This document shows positions 39,746 to 47,980 of a DNA stretch of 51,383 nucleotides, in pieces; the first letter of the stretch is position 1; each line of letters starts with the position of its first letter. Location: assembly GCA_017519205.1 (NCBI GenBank), contig JAFWSW010000102.1:1-51383 (forward strand). The letters run 5' to 3'. The notes below the pieces were generated by a model, which saw nothing but the letters and a program-made list of their open reading frames with translations, ran no database searches and had not been told where the DNA came from. Made by a program: the position numbers and the translations under genes. This stretch comes from Clostridiales bacterium. GTDB lineage: Bacteria > Bacillota > Clostridia > Saccharofermentanales > Saccharofermentanaceae.

Positions 39746-40831
39746 TCAGAGGAGATTGTACTGCATGAAGTTACCGTTATGCTTAAAGCCGTATGCCGTA
39801 TAGAGCTTCACGCCCATGTCGGATGCCGTGATCTGCACCATGCTGCAGCCGTATGCTCTCGCCTCTTCCACAACGCGGTGCAGAAGCTCTCTCGCGATGC
39901 CCTGACGGCGGTAGTACGGAGATGTGAACATGCTCGTTAGAATACCGATCTTTCCGTTCGGGCAGCGGAAGTGCGGCGGTCTCTCAACAAACGACATACC
40001 GCTCGTACCGATCACTTCATCGCCCTCGAGGGCGATCCATGCCACGAACGTGCCGTCCGCCATATGGCGGTGATAGTAGTCGAGAAGCGCCGGCCCGATG
40101 TCGGTCTCCTCCTGTGCGCCCTCTTCACGGAGCTGCTTTAAACGCATGCTGATATAGACCGGAAGTTCCTCTTCCGTCAGTTTCTTGTAGGAGATGTCGA
40201 GACGTGCGCACTGGATCATCGGATCATCCTGAAGCTCGAGACGGATCTCCGGAACATCGACACCCATAGAAAGAAGATTCGTTCTCGCCGTCTTCAGGAA
40301 AAGCTCTGCGTTTTCCGAAGAGATCTCTGCGGTGCACTTTTCTTTTGATTCCGGATCTTTCGTATTGATGCCGATCTTCTTAAGGACGTCTTTTAATTCA
40401 GCATCGTTCTCCAGCGCCTCCAGAACGGATCTCAGCTGGAAGTAGCCGTAGATCATGACGTTATTGATCTGCTCGGTATTCCAGATCCTCTCATAGAATT
40501 TCACGAAGGTCTCTCCCTCCGGAACCGGAGACGGCACCTGACTTAGGATCATATCGAGTCTTTCCTTCAGTTCGGAGAGGCGCTCGTCGTCGCCCATGTA
40601 GCGGTAGTAGGCAACTGCCAGAGAATTGACATACATCTCCTCGGCGACCTTCGACATGACGGCATTTTGCTTCTCAACGATACAGTGTCCCATCTCGTGA
40701 ACGAGGTTATACCAGTGGAAATAAAGGTCGAAGAAATACTGGATATTCTCCGGTCCGAAAAGCCCGATATATCCCTGCTTCTGCTCCTCTGTTCCTGTTT
40801 CGAATCTACCCGACACGATCACATACTTCAT
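39746..40831 (-). CDS. HExxH peptidase-like domain fused to GNAT acetyltransferase
   Basis: A 361-residue protein. Residues ~1-130 hold LVHEMGHCIVEKQNAVMSKV and, further on, EEMYVNSLAVAYYR: a HExxH helix with a possible third Glu ligand, as in gluzincin metallopeptidases, without the rest of a known peptidase. Residues ~195-361 are a GNAT domain (TSMFTSPYYRRQGIARELLH with the R-R-Q-G-I-A loop, KLYTAYGFKHNG). The two-domain order is unusual and the substrate unknown. The ATG overlaps the stop of the PHP gene upstream (ATGA). Confidence 0.8.
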   Translation of the reverse strand: MKYVIVSGRFETGTEEQKQGYIGLFGPENIQYFFDLYFHWYNLVHEMGHCIVEKQNAVMSKVAEEMYVNSLAVAYYRYMGDDERLSELKERLDMILSQVPSPVPEGETFVKFYERIWNTEQINNVMIYGYFQLRSVLEALENDAELKDVLKKIGINTKDPESKEKCTAEISSENAELFLKTARTNLLSMGVDVPEIRLELQDDPMIQCARLDISYKKLTEEELPVYISMRLKQLREEGAQEETDIGPALLDYYHRHMADGTFVAWIALEGDEVIGTSGMSFVERPPHFRCPNGKIGILTSMFTSPYYRRQGIARELLHRVVEEARAYGCSMVQITASDMGVKLYTAYGFKHNGNFMQYNLL

Positions 40832-41619
40832 ACTTCCAAGTCTCCTTCTAAATCGTAAGTCATCTCTTCTATTTTATCACCGACATCCTCCGGACAGTGC
40901 GCATCCGAAGACGTAATGATCGGCACATTATACTTCTTCAAAGTGCGGATCAGTTCCGCACTCATTCCCAGCTCCGCCGTATCCGGACATCGGCGGTGGG
41001 CACCACTGTTCTGGTCGGCATACATATCCGCCGAGGCGAGTGCTTTTGCCAGGGACTCGTAAAAAGGCGTCAGCGGAAAAGACGGCGTATGGCCGAACAT
41101 CTTGAGCTGGTCCGGATGTCCGATCCCGTCGAAAAGTCCGCTTTCCGCAAGCGATACGGAATCCTCGAAACACCTTACATACGCGGCATCCACTTCGACG
41201 CCCTCCCACAGTTCCGCATTATGATCGAAGGCGAAGTCGCCGATATAGTGCATGCTTCCGATGGTAAAATCGAGGCCCAGATCTTTTGTGTGTTTGTAGA
41301 TGAAGTCTTCACTTCCGCGAAGATAACAGATCTCCAGGCCGAACCTGATCGTCACGGGATACGTCCTGCTTCTGACCTGATCGATAAGAGCGAGATATTC
41401 ACCCAGATCCTTGTGGCCGGCTTTTCTCGAAAACCAGTTCTTCACGAATTCATTATGTGCACAGATCGAGTCGTACATAGGAGAGAACTCCGGGAACATG
41501 TAGTTATGCTCGAGAAGACGGATCTCGGAAAGATTCATCTTCACGGCCTGCTCCACGAAGCAGTCGATCCACTCCGGCGTATACGGGCCTTTCTCAATAT
41601 GAATATGTCCGTCGATCAT
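40828..41619 (-). CDS. PHP-domain phosphatase (histidinol-phosphatase-like)
   Basis: A 263-residue PHP protein: DGHIHIEKG with two metal ligands at the N-terminus, LLEHNYMFPEFSP, GLEICYLRGSED, GSMHYIG, DGIGHPDQLKMFG and the late TSSDAHCPEDVG. This is the HisK-type histidinol-phosphatase pattern, but no his genes are near, so another phosphoester may be the substrate. The ATG at 41619 follows GAGGAC; earlier starts lie inside the preceding gene's end. Confidence 0.87.
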   Translation of the reverse strand: MIDGHIHIEKGPYTPEWIDCFVEQAVKMNLSEIRLLEHNYMFPEFSPMYDSICAHNEFVKNWFSRKAGHKDLGEYLALIDQVRSRTYPVTIRFGLEICYLRGSEDFIYKHTKDLGLDFTIGSMHYIGDFAFDHNAELWEGVEVDAAYVRCFEDSVSLAESGLFDGIGHPDQLKMFGHTPSFPLTPFYESLAKALASADMYADQNSGAHRRCPDTAELGMSAELIRTLKKYNVPIITSSDAHCPEDVGDKIEEMTYDLEGDLEV

Positions 41620-41636
41620 AGTAGTCCTCTTCTTTT

Positions 41637-42785
41637 TCAGATGATCTGGAGAAGGTCGGAGATCCGGTCGATCACGTAGTCCGCTCCCGCATCTACCAGT
41701 ATATCCCGTTTCGCGTTCCCGTAGGAGACACCGCAAGTATAAGCGCCCGCATTTTTGCCCATGAGGATATCCATCGGCATGTCCCCGATGACCATGGTCT
41801 GATCCTTTTCGATCCCCAGATCTTTCATCGTTTTCAGGACCGGTTCCGGATCGGGCTTCAGATTTTTCGTATCTTCCTGCGCGAGGATATAGGAGAAGAA
41901 TCCGTCGATGTTTTTCCGCTCAAGAAAACTCATCAGGGATCTTCTGTTTCTCGCTGTCGCGATCGTGCAGATGATCCCTCTTTCTTTCAGCTTCGAAAGA
42001 GTCTCCTCCACGCCCGGGAATAGCTCCGGCGCCGTCTTCTCGATCGTCTCATCGAAGATCCTTCTGTAATGAAGGACGCACTGATCGGCAACCTCCTCCG
42101 CAAGGTCCGGATACATCATCAGGAAACCCTTCTTCGCGGAATACCCGATGGTCGCGGCGCACGCCTCTTCGTCCAGAACAGGAAGTCCCATGATCCGCAT
42201 GGTCTCCTGCTTGGCGAAAACGATCGGCGTTCTCGTATCCATCAGCGTGCCGTCAAAGTCGAAGATCGCCAGTTTGAACTCCGGCTTTCTTCTCATGATC
42301 ATGTTCGTTCTGTCCCATTTTTCGTCCTTATATGCAAAAGCACCGGGCGTCGTGTTTCTTTCCGTAAACCCTGCTTTTTCATAGCATCTTCTGGCGCGGG
42401 GATTACTGGAAAAAACATTCAGATGGACTGCTTCCGCATGCGTCTTTTCAAAGGCATATCCGGAAGCGAGCCTCAACATCTCCTGCGCAGTTCCTTTTCC
42501 TCTCTGCTCGGGATCGACGACGATGAACTTCAGCAAGCCTTCTTTCGTTTCTTCGTTCTTTCCATAAAGGAAAAATCCGACGATCCGGCCGCTCTCATCT
42601 ACCGCGGCAAAAGCCGTGTCGCCCTCTTCACTCTGTCTTTTCAGAAAGCCCTCGAAATCTTCTCTGTTCATGGGAAACGCGATGCGGTTTGCACTCCACA
42701 TCACGTGTGTCTTCTCATCCGTGATCCAGTTCCTGATCCTCTCAAAATCCGTATCTATATCAAATGTTCTCAGTTTCAAAAACAT
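41637..42785 (-). CDS. GNAT acetyltransferase-HAD phosphatase fusion
   Basis: A 382-residue protein. Residues ~1-165 form a GNAT (LKFIVVDPEQRGKGTAQEML with the R-G-K-G-T-A loop, RARRCYEKAGF). Residues ~170-382 form a HAD phosphatase of the phosphoglycolate-phosphatase type: IFDFDGTLMDTRTPIV, CTIATARNRRSLM, NLKPDPEPVL and VIGDMPMDILMG. All four HAD motifs are present. The neighbouring genes (PHP phosphatase, APH-like kinase) read the same way with short gaps. Confidence 0.88.
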   Translation of the reverse strand: MFLKLRTFDIDTDFERIRNWITDEKTHVMWSANRIAFPMNREDFEGFLKRQSEEGDTAFAAVDESGRIVGFFLYGKNEETKEGLLKFIVVDPEQRGKGTAQEMLRLASGYAFEKTHAEAVHLNVFSSNPRARRCYEKAGFTERNTTPGAFAYKDEKWDRTNMIMRRKPEFKLAIFDFDGTLMDTRTPIVFAKQETMRIMGLPVLDEEACAATIGYSAKKGFLMMYPDLAEEVADQCVLHYRRIFDETIEKTAPELFPGVEETLSKLKERGIICTIATARNRRSLMSFLERKNIDGFFSYILAQEDTKNLKPDPEPVLKTMKDLGIEKDQTMVIGDMPMDILMGKNAGAYTCGVSYGNAKRDILVDAGADYVIDRISDLLQII

Positions 42786-42795
42786 GTCCTCTCTT

Positions 42796-43557
42796 TCACT
42801 CGATTTTTCTCATGATGGCGCATGCTTTTACCGCATCGTTAAAATCTTCTTCCGACACACCGGATGCCCACATCTGCGGAAGGATGAATTCCTTATATGC
42901 AGCAAGGCCTTCCTGCGAATATTCATCGAAGATCACGTATGTTCTTGCGTAGTCGAAGACGGCCGGTGCAATACGAGCATTCATCCAGTCGATAATCGTA
43001 AATCCGAGATCACCCGCATTCTCCGATGTTTCTTTGGATTCGTCTTTGCCCGCTTTCTCTTCTGCCATCGGTTTCTCCGTTTCCTTCGGCGGCACCATGA
43101 TGTTCAGAAAATGCATGTCCAGATGGCACACACAGTTTCTCATTTTAGAGGACAATCTCTCCACGATTGGAAGAACGACCGCCCGGTCCTCGTCGCTTAA
43201 TCCCATGCCGGCCGTGTAGATAAGAGGCGGCATATCGATGCCGGATGCGTCCTTTTCGTGTACGAAAGAAAACGCTTTTGCAAGGATCGTGAAAAGCTCG
43301 ACAGCGCCTTCGTTGATGCGCTTCTCAAGTGTTTCTCCCTCGACAAGATCCATCTTCACGATATGTACGTCATCGGTGTCGTAATACTTTACCGGGCTGA
43401 GTCCGGCGCCGTTTACCGCCTGCTGCTGTTTCTTCTCAAACCCGATCCATTCCGCCGGATATTCGGGACGGTAGATCTTATAGGCATAGCCGTAATACAG
43501 CAGGACGTCCGCCTGCGCACCACGCCCGATCACTTTTTCTGTTCCATCGAAATTCAT
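42796..43557 (-). CDS. APH/choline-kinase-like phosphotransferase
   Basis: A 253-residue kinase-like protein: IGRGAQADVLLYYGYAYKIY (glycine loop and lysine), VKMDLVEGE, CHLDMHFLNIMV (HxDxxxxN catalytic loop) and FTIIDWMNARIAPAVFDYAR with the metal Asp. The pattern fits the TIGR02172-like phosphotransferases of Gram-positives. Between the catalytic loop and the metal Asp is a ~28-residue Lys/Glu-rich insert (PPKETEKPMAEEKAGKDESK) that looks disordered. Substrate unknown. Confidence 0.82.
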   Translation of the reverse strand: MNFDGTEKVIGRGAQADVLLYYGYAYKIYRPEYPAEWIGFEKKQQQAVNGAGLSPVKYYDTDDVHIVKMDLVEGETLEKRINEGAVELFTILAKAFSFVHEKDASGIDMPPLIYTAGMGLSDEDRAVVLPIVERLSSKMRNCVCHLDMHFLNIMVPPKETEKPMAEEKAGKDESKETSENAGDLGFTIIDWMNARIAPAVFDYARTYVIFDEYSQEGLAAYKEFILPQMWASGVSEEDFNDAVKACAIMRKIE

Positions 43558-43599
43558 GTATTCTTCTTTCCGCGCACCCGAAGGAACGGGATGCGCCGC

Positions 43600-44655
43600 T
43601 TACTTCAGGATCTTCTTCAGATGCTCATCTGTGGTAAGGAGCTTCTTCGCCAGATCCCTGTACTTTTTCTCATGCAGATAAGTATGGCGGAAAGGCTTTA
43701 TATGCGGTGCCATATCGATCGCATCCTTGAAGTCTTTTACCTTCAGATCCAGTGTCTCGCAGTACTCCCAGAAACCGGTCTTCGTGAAGACGGTATCGAT
43801 CCTCTGCCAGCGGTGATCGCAGATCTTACACATGATGTATGTCGCGATACCGACCTGGATACCATGCAGCTGCGGATGCTCCAGAAGCTGGTCGAGCGCA
43901 TGGGAGATAAGGTGCTCACTTCCGCTCGTCGGCGCACTCGATCCGGCGATCTCATTCGCCACACCGCTCATCGCCAGAGAGTCGAGCAGTTCCTTTAAGA
44001 AGAGATCTTCGTTAATGGATTCAAATGGTGTACGTACGAAAGAGTTTACCGCCTTCTTTGCGATCATGAATGCGAAGTCATTGACCTCGTCGTAGCCCTT
44101 ATCTTCTTCGTGCTGCCAGTCGTATGTCGAGGAGATCTTCGCGACCATATCGCCGACACCGGAATAGAGGAATCTGACCGGCGCACTCTTGATGACATCC
44201 GTATCGACCAGGATACCGTATGCCATTTTCGCGGGCAGTGATTTCCTGTGTCCGTTCACGATCAGGGATGCGGAAGAACTCGAGAATCCGTCCGAAGAAG
44301 AACTCGTCGGCACACTGATGAACGGGATGCGGAGAATGTATCCGATATACTTCGCTGCATCGATGACCTTGCCGCCGCCCATGCCGATGATCGCCTGTGT
44401 CTTGTTCGGGATCTGAAATGCCAGGTCCGTAATATCTTTAAAGTCTACCGTATCCATCTCCTGATGGTGCAGTACTTCCACGCCCGCCTTCTCAAAAGAC
44501 TTGAAAACGGTATCGCCGAACATCGAGGTCAGTCCGTTTCCGAAAAGGAGCGTAACCTGTGTGATACCCTCATCCTTCAGGTAGTCACCGATGTGTGCAG
44601 TCACACCTTTTTCGATCTTCAGTATTACGGGAATAGCAATCTCTTCTTTGGACAT
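43600..44655 (-). CDS. Glycerol-1-phosphate dehydrogenase, AraM/EgsA-like
   Basis: A 351-residue member of the iron-alcohol-dehydrogenase/G1PDH superfamily: IGMGGGKVIDAAKYIGYIL for NAD(P), PTSSSSDGFSSSSASLIV with the metal Asp, and GSEHLISHALDQLL with a metal His pair (HxxxH). The signature is that of G1P dehydrogenases, which reduce DHAP to glycerol-1-phosphate; Bacillus AraM is the best known bacterial example. Why this organism would need G1P is open. GAGAGGAAG precedes the ATG. Confidence 0.88.
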   Translation of the reverse strand: MSKEEIAIPVILKIEKGVTAHIGDYLKDEGITQVTLLFGNGLTSMFGDTVFKSFEKAGVEVLHHQEMDTVDFKDITDLAFQIPNKTQAIIGMGGGKVIDAAKYIGYILRIPFISVPTSSSSDGFSSSSASLIVNGHRKSLPAKMAYGILVDTDVIKSAPVRFLYSGVGDMVAKISSTYDWQHEEDKGYDEVNDFAFMIAKKAVNSFVRTPFESINEDLFLKELLDSLAMSGVANEIAGSSAPTSGSEHLISHALDQLLEHPQLHGIQVGIATYIMCKICDHRWQRIDTVFTKTGFWEYCETLDLKVKDFKDAIDMAPHIKPFRHTYLHEKKYRDLAKKLLTTDEHLKKILK

Positions 44656-44732
44656 GATATCTTCCTCTCTTTCACTTTCAGTTTTATCTTTTCCGGAGTA
44701 GTCTTCCTATCTTCTTTCGCGTCGGTTTCCGG

Positions 44733-45395
44733 TCATCCGATGACCTTCGGAACAACTTTGATCAACTCTTCAAAACTGTCGATCCCAGGCACCTCTGCGT
44801 CGATGGTTCCGAATCCGTATTTCGCATGGATGAACGGGAGCCCCGCCTTCGTCGTCGCTTCGTAATCGCTCTGGATATCTCCCACATAGCATGCGTCCGT
44901 GAGTTTGTTCCGATCCGCCAGAAGACGAATGTTTTCGTCCTTCTGCAGAAGGTTATTTCCATAGCACTCGATGTCCTCGACAAGGTCTTCTTTCGTACCA
45001 TAGGAGATCCCGAAGTAACCGAGGAATGCCTCGATATATCCCGCCTGACAGTTGCTGACGATGTAGATGTGATAGCCCTTCTTCTTCAGCTTCGTCCACG
45101 TCTCGATGACACCGTCATAAAGCATGCCGCCGTTCTCACGGAGATACTCGACCTCATATGTTTCGCAGGCGTGCCGGAGCTTATCTCTCTCGGGTCCTTT
45201 TTTCGTATACGAGAAGAGTATGTCCGCGATCACGTCCATCGGTTTTCCCATGACGCCCTGGATGTCTTCCTTCGTAACGATCCTGTCTTTATATCCTGCT
45301 TCCTGCACCTTCACGGTCCAGGATTTCGCGACGTTTTCCGCCGAATCCCAGACGGTGCCGTCCATATCGAAAATGATGCCTTTTTTCTTTCTCAT
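44733..45395 (-). CDS. HAD-superfamily hydrolase
   Basis: A 220-residue HAD protein: IIFDMDGTVWDSAENVAKSW with the nucleophile Asp, YIVSNCQAGYIE with the Ser/Asn motif II, a lysine in LLQKDENI and CYVGDIQSDYEATTKAG with the metal Asps. The cap is helical (phosphoglycolate-phosphatase class). Its ATG overlaps the flavin reductase stop (ATGA), so translation is coupled. Substrate not determined. Confidence 0.9.
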   Translation of the reverse strand: MRKKKGIIFDMDGTVWDSAENVAKSWTVKVQEAGYKDRIVTKEDIQGVMGKPMDVIADILFSYTKKGPERDKLRHACETYEVEYLRENGGMLYDGVIETWTKLKKKGYHIYIVSNCQAGYIEAFLGYFGISYGTKEDLVEDIECYGNNLLQKDENIRLLADRNKLTDACYVGDIQSDYEATTKAGLPFIHAKYGFGTIDAEVPGIDSFEELIKVVPKVIG

Positions 45396-45955
45396 AGTTT
45401 TTTCATGGGTTCACCCCATCCTCCAAGATCTTTGCCATTGTATGCGTAATAGTGCTTGCAGGTCGTCTTGACCGGAGCGATCTCGCTTAGCTTCTTCGCC
45501 GCACTTTTTTCCTCATCGGTAAGCGACTCCTCCTGAAGAACATTGCGGATCTTACAGAGCATGATATCGCCGTCTTTTTTCTGGATGAAATCGGTGACCT
45601 CCAGTTCGAAGATCACAGGTGACGCCTCGAGGACCGGCACATCCAGCACCTGTCCTTTGCCCACTTCCAGATTCAGTTTTTCCTGGTCAAAACCGCTGTG
45701 ATTTCCGAGATAATCTGCCGCCGGAAGAAGCTCCTCCGTGACCAGACATGCGGAGAAGACCTCCGTTCTCCGGATATTCGTTTTCGTGGGTTTCTCGCCG
45801 CCGATGCAGCACATCACGCCCATCTCACCATCCCAGATATAGCTGAACCAGCAGAAGAGTCCGAAATCGGGATTCCCCTCCTCATCGTATGTTCCATACA
45901 GGAAAAGCGTCTGCGGACAATAATCATTCGTGGGGGATAAACTAACTTTCGCCAT
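45392..45955 (-). CDS. Flavin reductase-like (flavoredoxin) protein
   Basis: A 187-residue protein of the FMN-binding split-barrel flavin reductase group: PTNDYCPQTLFLYGTYD, FSYIWDGEMGVMCCIGGEKP, KTNIRRTEVFSACLVTEEL, and a C-terminal LVxxDIILCKI-like DGDIMLCKI. Such proteins carry electrons or reduce free flavin in anaerobes. The ATG at 45955 has a perfect AAGGAGG upstream; an earlier start has none. Confidence 0.85.
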   Translation of the reverse strand: MAKVSLSPTNDYCPQTLFLYGTYDEEGNPDFGLFCWFSYIWDGEMGVMCCIGGEKPTKTNIRRTEVFSACLVTEELLPAADYLGNHSGFDQEKLNLEVGKGQVLDVPVLEASPVIFELEVTDFIQKKDGDIMLCKIRNVLQEESLTDEEKSAAKKLSEIAPVKTTCKHYYAYNGKDLGGWGEPMKKL

Positions 45956-46054
45956 ATCAAAACCCTCCTTTAAGCGGTCGGTTTCAGTATACCATTGAGC
46001 CCTCGGCGCATACAAGAAACCTGTTGTTTATACCCGCCCGATCATACGAAATCC

Positions 46055-46098
46055 CGAAAAAATATGACTGGAACAACATTTCTGCGTTCCAGTCATAT
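46055..46098 (-). terminator. Rho-independent terminator downstream of herA-like gene
   Basis: ATATGACTGGAAC (46062-46074) and GTTCCAGTCATAT (46086-46098) pair perfectly over 13 positions; TTTTTT follows leftward (46061-46055). It ends the leftward ATPase transcript. Confidence 0.92.
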
Positions 46099-46116
46099 GT
46101 GAAGTCTTGTTTGCTT

Positions 46117-46153
46117 CGAGAAGCTCCCGCCTCTCAGCGAGAAGCACCCGCCT
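46117..46153. repeat. Short imperfect tandem repeat
   Basis: CGAGAAGCTCCCGCCT (46117-46132) and CGAGAAGCACCCGCCT (46138-46153) differ at one base, with a 21-base period, lying between the ATPase stop and its terminator. Probably a local duplication. Confidence 0.6.
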
Positions 46154-47757
46154 TACAGCAGCGGTGTGTCGTTGTACTGCTTTCTGTCGCTCTTCTTTAC
46201 ACGTACAAACATGTTGTGCAGGAGATTGACCGAGGTGAGGATCATCTCGCCCTGATTGAGCTTTCTGATGTGCTTCAGAGAGTAATCGTCGAGGTGGCTC
46301 TGTACCGTCTTGATCTCGTCGTTTTCCATGAGACGGTGGATCAGCATCGTACCGACCTGACCGAAGAGGACCGGAGATACGTCCTTCGGGTTCTGTGTTG
46401 TCAGGTAAAGGAAGATACCCTTTCTTCTACCTTCTCTCGCGATGAGTGTCAGGCCGCCGTAGAAGTCCTTATCGGAGTATCTGGACTTGGAATATCTGTG
46501 TACCTCATCGATGAAGAATACGAACGGGCAGATGCCGTCGAGGGACATGATGAAGTTACTTACGAGGTCGACGACCATGCCGCCGATACCTTCTGCCGCA
46601 CCGAGTGCCGAGGTATCGATATAGAGGCTGACGTTCGGCTGATATACGAACTCTTCGATCGTGTCGAGGAGGTTATACATCTGCGGGTCATCTGAGAAGA
46701 ATGTCAGGAATCGGGTGTTCGTCATCTGATACTGGATCTTCTGAACGAGGGAAGCATTTGCGTTTGCCTTCAGAACGTCGTAACGGTATCTGAAGTTGTA
46801 GTCGTTATCTCTGTCCGGCTCGCAGACGGATTCCGCCTGGATCTGCTCCGGGAGAAGCTCGATATTGAACTCGATGTCCTGGTTGGTAACGGATGCGAGA
46901 TTCTCCTGGACCTCGTCAATGTTCGCACCGACCTTGTAGTAGTAGGAATCGTCGCCGATCTTCTTCATGAAGCGGAGAGATGTGATCGCCTGGGAAAGCA
47001 CCGCGCCCTGGCTGCTGTTCTCCGTCTCGAAAAGTTTCTCCCACTGATCCATGGTGAGCTTACCTGGGGAGATCGTTGTATCGACACCCAGTGTGAGCTT
47101 CGTGATCTCGTCGTTGGTGAAAGCATCTCTGTACTCACCTGTCGGGTCGATGATCAGTGCTTTTCGACCGGTGGTGATCAGCTTATCGAGGATGGACAGC
47201 GCCGTAGTGGACTTACCACTGTTTGTTGCGCCGATGCACATCAGGTGACGGTTAAAGAGTGTACTCGGCTTGAGGGAGACACCTGCGCCGAGTCTGTTCA
47301 TATAAGAACCGAAAGCCGGAAGCTGTTCGTCCTTATCGTGATTCAGTTCGAGGGAGTTCATGAACAGCTCATAGACCTCATCGGTTGCCAGATAGACGCT
47401 GTCGGTGATGCCGAGTGTCTTAAAGCCGGCGAGCTGGAATCTGTCGGAATCAGAAGGCATCAGTGCGATCGTGTCGATGCAGATCTCGTGATACTCTTTC
47501 TTTGCGTCCTCTTCCGCGAAGCTCTTCTTCGAGCTTCTGTTCTCGTAAACCTCACCCAGGAACAGTCCCTCGGTCGAGTCAACGATAACGAAATAACTGA
47601 TGGTGTTCGGAAGGAAAGAGCTCTTGAACTTGCTTCTGTCATTCATCGCAGCGAGATTTTCGACCAGCGCGATGCTGTTGCTTCTGTATACCTGAGTTAC
47701 TTTTCCCAGATAGTATTCCTTGAGATCATAGCCTTCGTAAAGCGATTTTAAATTCAT
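46153..47757 (-). CDS. HerA/FtsK-like ATPase (DUF87-type)
   Basis: A 534-residue P-loop ATPase. An N-terminal beta-barrel-like region (~1-160) of HAS-barrel type precedes Walker A GATNSGKSTTALSIL (~residue 197), Walker B FVFFIDEVHRYSKS, and LIAREGRRKGIFLYLTTQNP with the sensor and arginine region; NQGEMILTSVN follows. This is the HerA order: a hexameric DNA translocase usually paired with nuclease NurA or, in defence loci, with SIR2 or other effectors. No nuclease is adjacent here. GGGAGG precedes the ATG. One AAAAGCAC motif at 47157 follows Walker A and uses CGA for arginine. Confidence 0.87.
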   Translation of the reverse strand: MNLKSLYEGYDLKEYYLGKVTQVYRSNSIALVENLAAMNDRSKFKSSFLPNTISYFVIVDSTEGLFLGEVYENRSSKKSFAEEDAKKEYHEICIDTIALMPSDSDRFQLAGFKTLGITDSVYLATDEVYELFMNSLELNHDKDEQLPAFGSYMNRLGAGVSLKPSTLFNRHLMCIGATNSGKSTTALSILDKLITTGRKALIIDPTGEYRDAFTNDEITKLTLGVDTTISPGKLTMDQWEKLFETENSSQGAVLSQAITSLRFMKKIGDDSYYYKVGANIDEVQENLASVTNQDIEFNIELLPEQIQAESVCEPDRDNDYNFRYRYDVLKANANASLVQKIQYQMTNTRFLTFFSDDPQMYNLLDTIEEFVYQPNVSLYIDTSALGAAEGIGGMVVDLVSNFIMSLDGICPFVFFIDEVHRYSKSRYSDKDFYGGLTLIAREGRRKGIFLYLTTQNPKDVSPVLFGQVGTMLIHRLMENDEIKTVQSHLDDYSLKHIRKLNQGEMILTSVNLLHNMFVRVKKSDRKQYNDTPLL

Positions 47758-47980
47758 TCATTTCCTCCCGTGATTTCTGTTTTCTTGAAGTCCGCATAGT
47801 ACCTAAGTGTATTATATGGGGCCAATACGAGCATTTGGTAACCATTATGTTAAGAAATCAGAAACCCTTATCTTTTTCATATCTTATAAACTATATCACA
47901 TATCATGAAGAATTTACAGAATGAACAATATTTCTACCCGCCTCATCATGTATTATTGAAACGTGGAAAGGGAATACATC

